Assembly (NCBI GenBank): GCA_963969395.1
Contig: OZ017805.1
Coordinates: 5,952,001-6,016,000 of the forward strand
Source: Pseudoscleropodium purum
Taxonomy: Eukaryota > Streptophyta > Bryopsida > Hypnales > Brachytheciaceae
Length of the DNA stretch: 64,000 nucleotides
Direction of reading: 5' to 3'
In this document: piece after piece, positions 36,832 through 45,259 of the stretch
Layout of the letters: the number at the start of each line of letters is the position of its first letter
How positions within the stretch are numbered: the stretch's first letter is position 1
Position numbers and translations under genes: made by a program
Notes under the pieces: model-generated
Told to the model about the DNA's origin: nothing
The model's input: the letters and a program-made list of their open reading frames with translations, nothing else
The model's database searches: none

Positions 36832-38490
36832 CTACCCTACAACTCTAGATCCTATCGTCGGGCTTCCGACCTCCGGGGTTAGCTCCTCGAAGACTTCGCT
36901 CAAATTCCGGACCCGTTCCCCCTCCTCAGGATTCGGTCCGGGTGGAGACTCCAAGTCGATGGTTATATCCGGTCTCGAGCCCGGAGTCCCAGTCCGTGCA
37001 GACTTCTTGGACTCAGGAGTCCAATCCTTCCTGTCCTTTGCCATAGTTGCATCCGGAAAGAGGTCCGGTAGAGAGATGTCCGAAAGGTGAATACCTTTGT
37101 CGCACGTCGCTCCCGTCAGCTTCCGGCTGCTCTCCTCGATCCGGTCCGCAGCCTTCCGCCCCTCCACCATTGCCGTCTCCACCTGCTCGGCGAAGTCCGC
37201 GAGAATCCGGACCATCCGGGAACCGGATAGTTTCTTCTCTTCGTGGATCTTCTCGTCGAAGAGCTTCGCCTTGGCCGCTGCCGTTCCGGTCTCTCCCAGG
37301 ACCGCCTTGATCTGCTCGGCCACCTTCCGAGTCTCCTCCGCCATCTCCCGAGCGGCGGTCACGTCTTCCTGATAGGCGAAAAGGGTTGCCTTCAGTCTAT
37401 CTACCTCCTCCTGCAACCGGCGGATCTCGGCTTCCTGCTTCCGGGTCTCTTCCGGATTCGTGATGCAGTGCGCCACTTGTTCCGCCAAGTTGCTGTCCGG
37501 TGCAGCACCCACCAACTTGCCGATTGCCGCAAGCGTCCTGTGCTTCACCTCCCAATCCGCCCTGATGTTGCAGAGGACGTTGATCAGACCGTTGAATGGA
37601 TCTTGCATATCCGGATCTCCCCCGGAATTGGTCTTCTCGGCTTCCGGTTTCTCTTCCGGGGCCGGTTTGTCTTGACCGGGAGGCGTCCCGCGCTTGTGTG
37701 GAGGCGTCAGCTTCTGTCGCTTGATCGGCGGCATCAACTCCTCCTCTTCCTCGCTGGACTCCCGGTCTGACTCGGAATCGGATTCCGCTTCGTCATCCGT
37801 CTCCGACTCCCCATACTTCAGGAGCACTTCCTGCGTCTTCCACGCCTTCTCCTCTATGTTGGTGAGGACTTGGTTCTCCCGATAGAGGTGGAAGAGGTAA
37901 GGGCACACTGGAGTGGCCCTTTTCTTCCCAACCCTACTAACAAGCTGGGCCACGAGATCGGAAATGATCCGTGCCCAGTCCACTTTCCGGGTACCACTGA
38001 GGGCACCGAAAATGGTGTTGCCGAGGGTGATCGTCACCCTGGTCGGCTTCTCCGGGTGAAGAACCGGAACCAGGAATTGCAGGAGCCGACGGTGTCGGTC
38101 GTCCAAGCAATCCTCGACCGCGTATCCGTCCTTCGGGTTGACGGCTCCCTTGAACTTCCCTCGGACAAACTCATCCTTCCGGCTCGCCATTCCCAAACCT
38201 CCTGCCCGGAAACCGTAAACCGCTCTCCACATCCCCTCGTTCCAGCTGACGGGAGCTCCCCTCACGGTGTTGTCAAACTGGTTGGACAGCTTTCCGAGGA
38301 GCTCCTTGACCATTCTCTCCTCCCTAAAACCCCAAGGTTTCTCGGCAAACCCTACGCAACCCATGGATCTGAGATCATCCATGAGTTCAGCCTTTTCCGG
38401 CTCTGTGGAGGGAATAACCGGAATGACTTTCCGGAGCTTCACCTCGCCTCCAAAGGGACTCGCTTGCCTCGACCTACGTAGCTGAGGCAT
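36832..38490 (-). CDS. Element C ORF, 552 codons, coiled-coil protein of unknown function
   Basis: The first ATG is at 38,490 (MPQLRRSRQASPFGG). The frame runs unbroken to 36,832, one of the few intact long ORFs in the window. The N-terminal half (about residues 30-230) looks globular (MDDLRSMGCVGF, PWGFREERMVKELLGKL, WNEGMWRAVYGFRAGGLGM, VCPYLFHLYRENQVL). The middle is acidic and low-complexity (SDSESDRESSEEEEEL), followed by a basic stretch that could be a nuclear signal (IKRQKLTPPHKRGTPP). The C-terminal third is a predicted coiled coil (EAEIRRLQEEVDRLKATLFA) and ends in Ser/Pro-rich sequence. I recall similar ORFs in repeats of non-flowering plants but can name no domain. Intactness suggests C is younger than D. 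Confidence 0.6.
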   Translation of the reverse strand: MPQLRRSRQASPFGGEVKLRKVIPVIPSTEPEKAELMDDLRSMGCVGFAEKPWGFREERMVKELLGKLSNQFDNTVRGAPVSWNEGMWRAVYGFRAGGLGMASRKDEFVRGKFKGAVNPKDGYAVEDCLDDRHRRLLQFLVPVLHPEKPTRVTITLGNTIFGALSGTRKVDWARIISDLVAQLVSRVGKKRATPVCPYLFHLYRENQVLTNIEEKAWKTQEVLLKYGESETDDEAESDSESDRESSEEEEELMPPIKRQKLTPPHKRGTPPGQDKPAPEEKPEAEKTNSGGDPDMQDPFNGLINVLCNIRADWEVKHRTLAAIGKLVGAAPDSNLAEQVAHCITNPEETRKQEAEIRRLQEEVDRLKATLFAYQEDVTAAREMAEETRKVAEQIKAVLGETGTAAAKAKLFDEKIHEEKKLSGSRMVRILADFAEQVETAMVEGRKAADRIEESSRKLTGATCDKGIHLSDISLPDLFPDATMAKDRKDWTPESKKSARTGTPGSRPDITIDLESPPGPNPEEGERVRNLSEVFEELTPEVGSPTIGSRVVG

Positions 38491-39262
38491 TCCCACTCAC
38501 ATCTACCTCACTCTCTCCTAGCCGCACGTCCCGTTCCTCACTTCCTCTCTCCGATCTCAACCGGAAGCAGAACAGACAAAACACAAACGCTCAGACGCAC
38601 AAACGACAAAAACTCAACCGCGCACGCTCAAGGTCGAGTTTCTAAAAGGGGGTGCAACAGTGAAAGCTCCTCCTTTTATAGTCCCTGGACCCTTTCCGGT
38701 TTGTCATCATGAATCCGGGTTACCATCATAATCCGGTTCATCATCATCATCCGGTCCTAGACCTAATCCGTGTTACATTCCGTTTCCGTCGTTACTTACT
38801 CCTGACCGGATTGGATCTAAGAAGCCCACTACTTCACGTTCCGTGCTAATTCTGAGTTTTCCTTTCCCACCTAATCGGATCCGGTTAGCTAATGACTAGT
38901 TTCCGTTCCTATTTGGGTGTATACTAAGAAAATCAAAATTCTAAGCTGCGACAAAAATCGACTATGGCAGCCATCTGTAAGATGAGGAGCAACGAATGCT
39001 CCTCCTTCAACCCTAAACCCTGAGTCCATCCGATCCAATGAACTGAATTGCTCGTATCAACTGGCAGTCGATATCCCCCTCAGAAAACTCCAGAGAACAA
39101 GTCTTGAAGTGAAGAGGCAATCGATTCGATAAGACTGGCGTTGACAATAAAGTAGTTCAAATTTGTGAATAAGGTAAAGGGGACGAGATTGGAAGGTATT
39201 CAAGCCCCCCCCGATTCCACTCTGCAAGGGTATCGCTGGCGGCTGACACCATGTAGGGCAAA

Positions 39263-39917
39263 TCACCAGAATATCCCATTCCAGTTTGGCTTCCCGTACT
39301 TGATTGACTGTGCAACCTCATAGTGTAATTGTCTCGGTCTGATTGCGCCTTTCATGTATTCCGAGACTGACTCATGCTCGTGCATGGGATAAATGAATGG
39401 AATAATATCCGTTGAAATGTTCGGAATAACTCTACTAATATTTGGGAAATTGAGATCCCCCGTAAATGGTAGCAAAATATAGCACGCCGGATCCGACGTC
39501 CTCCTGAGCGAAAGCAGGCACACATTGACCATGAGCACTTGGTCCGTGAAGCATGTCATCCTGGATGGTCTCTTAGTGTGAAGTATTGAGAGCATTTTGT
39601 AGCACCATGGAAAATTCTGGCTATCTACATAGTACTCTCTGCCATAAACGAACGCTAGGTTGTCTTTGACATGTTTTGGAAGCAAGTGCGCAAGCAGAGG
39701 CCTAAGATCAACTATTGGCATCCTGGACCAAATTCCTACGTGGAACTTTTCAAACAGTGTCATGAACATTGCAACTAGCCCTGGCCTTTTAATGACATTT
39801 CTGTGCGGGTCCGACTTGTCCACCTCGATATTCGGGTCAAGATAACAAAGTAGTCCCGTGACGCATAGAACCACACATTTCTTGAACGACTGTGGATGGT
39901 CCACGTTGGACTCCTGA
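39263..39917 (-). pseudogene. Second FCP1/HAD phosphatase-like exon
   Basis: The exon follows an acceptor (CATGTTCTGTTCAG) and starts ESNVDHPQSFKKCVVLCV. HAD-type landmarks of the FCP1/NLI-interacting family: VVLCVTGLLCYL sits where DxDGT/LL is expected, with the nucleophile Asp replaced by Cys; then RPGLVAMFMTLFEKFHVGIW followed by S resembles the usual RPGL...WS segment; then LAFVYGREYY. It continues past the family core to NWNGIFW and a possible donor (CTG|GTGATT) at about 39,262. A D palindrome (39,988-40,006) lies in the upstream intron. It appears to be a diverged second copy of the exon at 40,365-41,233. Confidence 0.5.
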
Positions 39918-40364
39918 ACAGAACATGAGTTAGTAGCTATAAGATTATACAACATCAACATCCACTAAAAGAAGACAAGCCAGTTGATATCGGCTGGCAA
40001 CCGATACTGCGGCCTGACACAAGACAGCAGCCAATAATTCATATTGAGAAACAAACAAAAGGTGCCAGATAGATTGTGCACAGATGAGTGAATGCCTGCA
40101 CCTACATTATTGCGATCACTTGATTAGAATGACCAAGACCTAATGCTGAAACTCTCAAAGGAAACATTTAAATGCTTTGAGAGTGAGTGTCCCATGCGCA
40201 AGCTTTAGGAAAAATCAGACTGAAATGCCTTCATTACAAAAAAATTGTTTAATCAATATAAAAGAAAATAATGTACACAAAAGATGTAGTCTCTAGACGT
40301 CCTCCTTTATCTATAGAGAATATATACAATCTACAAAAATATGTGTCGGTTGGCAGCCGATACA

Positions 40365-41233
40365 CTAGGCCTCCTCCATTAGGTCCCGTGGGCTAGGAAT
40401 TTCCATGGCCTGCAGCTCCTCCAGTGAATATGGCACCTTGAATCCCTTTTGATATGGCGGTGTCACATTCACAAACTGATTATGAAGAGGAGAGCCCGGC
40501 ATACAACGTGCAATCCCAACTGAAGAGTTCTTTTGACAGAACTCTGGGACCGTGAGTCCCGAAGACAAATACTGTTCAATGAACGGGATGAGCGTCGCTT
40601 GGAGATAAGGCAGTTTTCCACCCTTCAGCGAACTCTCCGAATACATAGTAACCGGGGGTGGATGAATCGCACTATATGGCAGATTCAAAACGTTCCGACA
40701 GGGCTCGTGATCCATGATCAAGGAGTTGTTGATCGTGGCCCCATTATCATACAAGGAGGATGACTCGAGAATCCTTGCGAGACGCTTCAGAAAAATTGGT
40801 CGTGTGGGATTTTGAGGGTCTCGATAAGCACTCTCGTCATAGTACTCCTGTCCAAAAGCCAGGTAATCGTCTCCGATATCCGGCGCCTTCCATTTCAGGT
40901 TATGAAGACGTTGCTCAAGAGTCTGCTTGGGTAAATGCGACTAATAAACGATCTGAATGTCCTGACCCTTACAGAACCTGATGAACTCCTGAAGACCTGG
41001 TCGAGCTCTTACTTGCGACGTCTGATGCATACTTTTCCCTTTTAAAATGAGGGGCTCATAGAAGAGCAGAGTTCCCTGAACCTCAAGGAAAAGAAACAAC
41101 TTCGGAGTCGCTACCTGAGACGGGCCAGCACTAGACGTGTTCCCTACCCTTTCTTCTAGAGCTAGTTTGTCACACTCCTGCCCACCTTCAGACGCGGTGG
41201 CGGGGAATTTCTCAGAAGTTTTGGAGTCATCAT
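40365..41233 (-). pseudogene. FCP1/HAD phosphatase-like C-terminal exon
   Basis: The acceptor (TTGCAATGCAG) gives an exon start at 41,233, phase 1. The product has LFLFLEVQGTLLFYEPL where the family has DxDGT, so both catalytic Asp positions read Glu and Gln. Then come RARPGLQEFIRFCKGQDIQIVY, a TAG at 40,941-40,943 in place of the Trp usual at this point (VYW-S), and SHLPKQTLEQRL. Further on, LIMDHEPCRNVLNLPYSAIH matches the family's DD-P-N-P-AI segment. The stop at 40,365-40,367 is followed within 2 nt by a D palindrome. Known members dephosphorylate Ser residues; this one looks catalytically dead by design or by decay. It is in phase with the upstream exons, so it may be the C-terminus of the same protein as the ParB-like domain. 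Confidence 0.6.
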
Positions 41234-41469
41234 CTGCATTGCAAAACGAAATACATAGAGCATGAGATGCAATGAACTTAGGTACATGACAAAACATTCG
41301 TGCACTGTATCGGCTGGCAGCCGACACAGTCCATAAGTACTCTAGTCTGCCGAGATGAAGGCTCCTACTGACAAGTCTACGCACAAGTCTGAGCCAGGCA
41401 GTGCTACGTATACATGAGCTATTTTAGATACTCCACAAACATCGCGGAGCATGTCTATCGCCTATGAAC
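41234..41469 (-). other. Intron with one D palindrome
   Basis: GT (41,469-41,468) to AG (41,235-41,234), 236 bp, phase 1 on both sides. It contains the D palindrome at 41,308-41,326. Confidence 0.55.
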
Positions 41470-42295
41470 CTCCAGTCTGAGCCCACCTCTGAGATCGAGC
41501 GGGAGACATCGCTTCATTTGGGAAGTCCTGTTCCCGCGCCGCCGCGCCACCATCTTCCTCGTCACTTGGTCGTTTCCGCTTTTGCTGAACCCGAGTTGAC
41601 CTCCGCGAGTCCGCCGACTCCGACTCCTTTTCGAGCGTGGCCCCCTTGCTTCTTCCCCGTCGTGGTTCAGGCGGGGAAACCACCATGGGTGTCGGCTGGC
41701 AGCCGATACTAATGTCAGCTGTAGTAGCCGGGCGGCCAATTGCAGTGACTCCCACTTGAGGCTCTGTCGTAGGACTGACCACTGGAGCCTGTGGAATCCT
41801 GCGAATCTCCTCTGACGGTGGCTGAACGTGCAAGTCCACGACCATTGCGACCGATGAATTTTCTGGTCGGAGCATCCCGTGCGGCTCCGAATTTGGAGCC
41901 GGGGTGAGATTGAGAGAACGCCGTGGAGATGAAGGACGTCGTTGCCGCTGCCTTCGAATGAGTGTCTCTTCCGGGGGGCCATCACTGTCTGAGTCAATCT
42001 GAAACGTCTAAAGTGTTGGTCGCTCCTGAGACTGACCCTGCAGCCGTTGAGATTGAGCAGCACCACCTGGAGTCTTCGTCAGATTGAGGGTCGAGATCGG
42101 CCGCAGTTGGTGATGTGATGCCGCAGGCGACACTTGCCCCAATCCGCTTGCGCCCCCTTGGTTTGTCAGCGCAGGCGTCCCCGAAGAAGGTCCCAAGGAA
42201 GCCGAGGAGACGAGGTTCATTCCCCTCACACGTTCAGTGGCCTTCTGCAATCCGTCCTCCTCCCGAATGAACTCCATGACGGCCCGCCCATTCCT
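41470..42295 (-). pseudogene. Exon with linker rich in charged and Pro residues, coding palindrome
   Basis: It starts RNGRAVMEFIREEDGLQKA after the acceptor TTCGCAG, in phase 0 with the previous exon, completing the methyltransferase-like motif. It continues through low-complexity sequence (PPEPRRGRSKGATLEKES; TRVQQKRKRPSDEEDGG, a likely nuclear signal). An in-frame TAG lies at 42,008-42,010. A D palindrome at 41,690-41,708 is coding and read as I-G-C-Q-P-T. It ends at a donor (GGAG|GTTCAT) at 41,470. Confidence 0.45.
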
Positions 42296-42404
42296 CTGCG
42301 AACCCATGGAGTACAAGTGAGTAACATGTTGTATCGGCTGCCAGTTGACAAGATTTCACTTCCTCTGAACAATGCAAATGTGAGGAAGGGATAAGAAAAC
42401 TTAC
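42296..42404 (-). other. Intron with one D palindrome
   Basis: Donor GTAAGT at 42,404 and acceptor TTCGCAG ending at 42,296; 109 bp, phase 0. The D palindrome lies at 42,332-42,350. Confidence 0.65.
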
Positions 42405-43703
42405 CAGAGCGATCTCCGTGATGTTCCCGCCCCCCCAGATGTTGATGACGGTGGCATCCTTGGATTTTAGGGTCGGCATCATCAGTTTCTCTAGAAGTCC
42501 ATGACCAACCCCGCACATCCCGCCATTCCAGTCGATCTTGCCCTCAACGACGACATTGAACCAGTCGGGCGCCTTGTTGATCCCAATGAAGCGCTTGAAG
42601 ACCGGGAAAATATTGGACCTGTCCTCGGGCTTCGGGAAGGTCAAGGACAGAGTGACCAAAGGCATGGATTCAATCTCCACCTTCTGAAAGCCTCCACAGG
42701 GAGATGGCTGATAGTACACTGAATGGTAGTACCAGGAGGACGAGGACGAGTACGAGGCCGTCGCGACAGAATCTCGGAAACACGAGTTCCCGATGAGGAG
42801 CATTGGCAGGGGGATGTACGCTTCGGTCTCTTCGATATTCGGACCGTCCACCTCAGGGATTTCAACGGCCAGTGCTAAATCGAGCAGATCGTTCTTGTTC
42901 ACTGGAACCGGTTCCCCCATATCTGTATACCCAAAGAGGACAATGAATTTTTTGTCCTCGGGTTCCAGCGCCATATTCCCCTTCAATTGACGGACGAAGT
43001 CGACCACCTCAGGAATACTCTCTCCGACATAGCATTCGTATTTCAGTTCAGCAGACTTCCCAAGCGTCGGAGGCATTTCGACTTTGGCGTAGTTCGCCAA
43101 CGTCGTGAAGAAGACCCCCGTCGCCTTGCCATCCGTCGACTTGTCCGTCGTTGGATTCATAGGGTTCACTCGCCCCTTCAACCAGTTGTTGGCGTCCGTG
43201 AACTTCATCATGTCCTTCCAGACGTTTCGGACTACGGCCGCTGAGTACCCCTCCTTTTCAGCAAGCTCCATCCAATCCTCATCAGTATATGGGGTCCAGC
43301 CCTGGTCCTTGCAGGGAAGGGGATGCTTCTTCCTGGTCCACATGATCTCGTTCATGACGATCCTGTCTAGCATTTTGTCCTTGCACCAGTCGAAGAGAGT
43401 GATCTTCCCCGAGGACTTGGCCTTCGCGGTGTTCTTGATGCTCACGCGAAGTGCAACGATCTCCCGCCCTAGCTTGCACAGATCCGAATCCCAAAGCCCC
43501 AGCGTTGGCGTGAGATCCGTTTTGGTGATGTGAGTGAGCGGCTTCCGATTGACAAGGAGATTCGGCATAGTCCCATCATCTCCAATAATCTCCCCGTTCT
43601 TCCACGCATTGAAGACCTCCGTCCATAGCACCCTGGTGGTCTCCTTGATGAAGATGAGGGGCAACTTAGAGGACACCTTCTCATCCACGAAGTGCGCCAT
43701 CAC
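42405..43703 (-). pseudogene. Long exon, methyltransferase-like C-terminal motif
   Basis: About 430 codons without a stop (VMAHFVDEKVSSKLPLIFIK ... DATVINIWGGGNITEIAL). The end, joined to the next exon (RNGRAVMEF), gives a pattern like motif I of N6/N4 DNA methyltransferases of the class where motif I is C-terminal: hydrophobic-D/N-x-x-x-G-G-G, then LxNGR and an acidic residue after a beta strand. A DPPY-type catalytic motif is not evident upstream (VLFGYTDMGEP is the nearest candidate), so activity is doubtful. ParB-like plus methyltransferase fusions are known in phages and prokaryotes. The acceptor is uncertain (AAG at 43,704 or 43,710). Confidence 0.4.
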
Positions 43704-43842
43704 CTTTAGCTTCGTAGCTTGGAGGAGTTCCACCGCAATGTTTAGAACATGCGAGAATGGTATCGGCTGCCAGCCGATACATAATATATTAATCAAAAGG
43801 GAGAAAAAAATAAAGGTGCGTGGGAATTATCTCAAATGCTAC
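43704..43842 (-). other. Intron with one D palindrome
   Basis: Donor GTAGCA at 43,842, acceptor tentative at about 43,704. The near-perfect palindrome TATCGGCTGCCAGCCGATA lies at 43,761-43,779. Confidence 0.5.
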
Positions 43843-44310
43843 TGACGGCTTTCCACCTCCACGATGCGGCTCTGGGCACCCCGCCTTCACCCACGCCACT
43901 CTTCCCATCTCTGCGCAGGATCTGAAGGTCTCCTTTGCCACTTTCTCCGCGATGTTGAGATTGAGGGCATTGGAGACTCTGATGAGTGTGTCCGGGTCTC
44001 TACTGAATACCGGAATGACCTCGAACTCCAGAAGGTCGGTTTTGGCTTCAGAGCCGTCCGGATATTGCTCGGCCAATTCTCGACAGGCCGTCACTGTGTA
44101 TTGCCCACCAATGATATACCAGTGGACATTTGGCGCCTTCCACCACGGCATTGAGATGCCATCGACAACAACAGTCTGTTCCTTCCCGGGACACTCGTCC
44201 ATCACGGCGTCTAGCCCTTTGTCCGTTGGCAGTGGAGCCCGCTTCAGAGGAATCCCATGGATTTCCGGCTTCTTCCTGATGGACCCGTATCCCTTGTACA
44301 TGGTCTTCAC
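43843..44310 (-). pseudogene. ParB-like domain exon
   Basis: It starts VKTMYKGYGSIRKKPEIHGI after a strong acceptor (CTCAATTCAG). Key segment: HWYIIGGQYTVTACRELAEQ, then FEVIPVFSRDPDTLIRVSNA and LNLNI. This parallels the ParB N-terminal fold: a strand followed by G-x-R/H...A-A, then a strand of the vIPV type, then the ALxEN-like helix. The usual Arg after G-E/H is Tyr here, so any CTPase or nuclease activity is questionable. It ends GGGKPS at the donor (43,843). The exon itself has no stop. ParB domains bind palindromic DNA in bacteria; here a 19-bp palindrome is repeated throughout the same element. Confidence 0.5.
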
Positions 44311-44424
44311 CTGAATTGAGAGAAGGCCAAAATATTATAGACCAGGTACAGATGTCGGCTGCCAGCCGATACATTATATGGGAAGATAAAAACCAGTAAA
44401 GGATGAAAGTGATCGTCGAATTAC
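44311..44424 (-). other. Intron with one D palindrome
   Basis: A textbook 114-bp intron, CAG|GTAATT ... CTCAATTCAG|GTG, phase 0. The palindrome at 44,353-44,371 is nearly central. Confidence 0.75.
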
Positions 44425-44709
44425 CTGGCCAAGTCGGTCCTTTGCAATCTTCCGGTACTTCAACTCGTCCGGTGCAATGTGGAATTTGTCCGAGTGAATG
44501 ACCCCCGGAAGACGTTGCTTTCTGTAAGGAAACGCGTGCAGGAGCCCCGTTTCCAACGCCTGGTAAATAGCGTTCACCTCGTTCTCCTTCGTCTTGGTTG
44601 TGAGATGATTTCCACGCCGAAGTGCCTCGTCGAGTGTCAGCTTCAGCGGCTTGTTGGGGTCGTCCCTGGCCTTCGCTTTTCTCTTCGGTTTGTTGGGTGA
44701 CCCGGTCTC
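44425..44709 (-). CDS. Exon upstream of the ParB-like exon
   Basis: Coding for ETGSPNKPKRKAKARDDP, then KLTLDEALRRGNHLTTKTKE and FPYRKQRLPGVIHSDKFHIA...DRLGQ. The basic start may be a nuclear signal. It is joined in phase 0 to the ParB-like exon. The stop at 44,710 in the longer frame can be removed by a 63-bp intron (44,710-44,772; AAAAAG|GTACCC to CTGTAG), which keeps phase 0 on both sides. Confidence 0.5.
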
Positions 44710-44772
44710 CTACAGATCAGTTGCAGCGACTTCAGTCACTAGCGCCGCCACTTGCTTCCTCGCGGAGGGTAC

Positions 44773-45259
44773 CTTTTTCTTCCTCTTTTCCAACTGACGA
44801 GCGATGAACGTATTGTGTTCATCGCGCTCTATCTTCAAGCACTCCCAGCCCTGGATGAGGTCCTCTGCCTTGGACGGCATGTTTTCCGCGAACGTCATGC
44901 CCATCGACATTGACTTCTGTCCACAGACCTCCTCCGTGCACTTGTTCACCGGCAACTTCACCGCGAAATAATCAGCAACTCCATCCGTGCTTCCCAGTGG
45001 CATCAAGCATATCATAACGTGCATGGAATCGCCAACAGCCATGACGGACAATACAATTCCTTTGCCAGGGGTCATGTTCCCTTTCAGCTTGAAGGAGCAT
45101 ACGATCTCCACTGTCGTGTCGGGTAAAAGCCTCCAACACAGACCCCATTCTTGGATGGCCTCGATCGCTTGCCATGTTGCCCTCGGTGGATACCCGTCTC
45201 CCAATATCCGAGAGTTTGGGATTTGCTCACCCAGAAGGTGGGCCAGGAGAGTCGGTTTC
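44773..45259 (-). CDS. N-terminal exon of the ParB-like gene
   Basis: After the acceptor TTATTCTGTAG the frame reads KPTLLAHLLGEQIPNSRILG, then DGYPPRATWQAIEAIQEWGL and on to HNTFIARQLEKRKKK. No domain is recognised. The first exon(s) lie further upstream, probably beyond the palindrome cluster at 45,327-45,576, and I could not locate them. Confidence 0.45.

Larger units (their letters stand above)
35645..38960. mobile_element. GC-rich element C nested inside D
   Basis: TTGTCGCAGC at 35,649-35,658 is matched by its reverse complement GCTGCGACAA at 38,945-38,954, exactly at the borders where base composition changes. ACTATG occurs just outside both ends (35,639-35,644 and 38,961-38,966) and may be a target duplication, although a few unmatched bases lie between. 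The interior has one long ORF on the minus strand, about 1.2 kb of non-coding DNA to its left and about 0.45 kb to its right. The whole is rich in CCGGAT/ATCCGG motifs. No long terminal repeats or transposase were seen, so it may be non-autonomous. Confidence 0.5.
35363..39248. repeat. D palindromes, left flank copies (worn)
   Basis: Four diverged copies lie at 35,363-35,381, 35,553-35,571, 39,055-39,073 and 39,231-39,248. The first two lie left of nested element C and the last two lie right of it. That shows C was inserted into D and not beside it. No copy occurs inside C. Confidence 0.6.
39988..44371. repeat. D palindromes within the minus-strand gene (7 copies)
   Basis: Copies lie at 39,988-40,006 (intron), 40,344-40,362 (2 nt after the stop codon), 41,308-41,326 (intron), 41,690-41,708 (coding), 42,332-42,350 (intron), 43,761-43,779 (intron) and 44,353-44,371 (intron). 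Consensus T[A/G]TCGGCTGSCAGCCGA[T/C]A. Differences are nearly all transitions. Confidence 0.9.

Noticed and set aside
37047..38485. Plus-strand ORFs within element C
   Set aside because: Antisense shadows of the intact 552-codon ORF, caused by high GC content.
41455..42066. Long minus-strand ORF starting MVLLNLNGCRVSL
   Set aside because: It overlaps the preferred frame. The other frame joins in phase to both neighbouring exons and gives a plausible nuclear-protein linker; this one gives Arg/Ser-rich random-looking sequence.
42793..44314. Plus-strand ORFs opposite the ParB-like gene
   Set aside because: They are shadows of GC-rich minus-strand exons, which have consistent intron phases and recognisable motifs.
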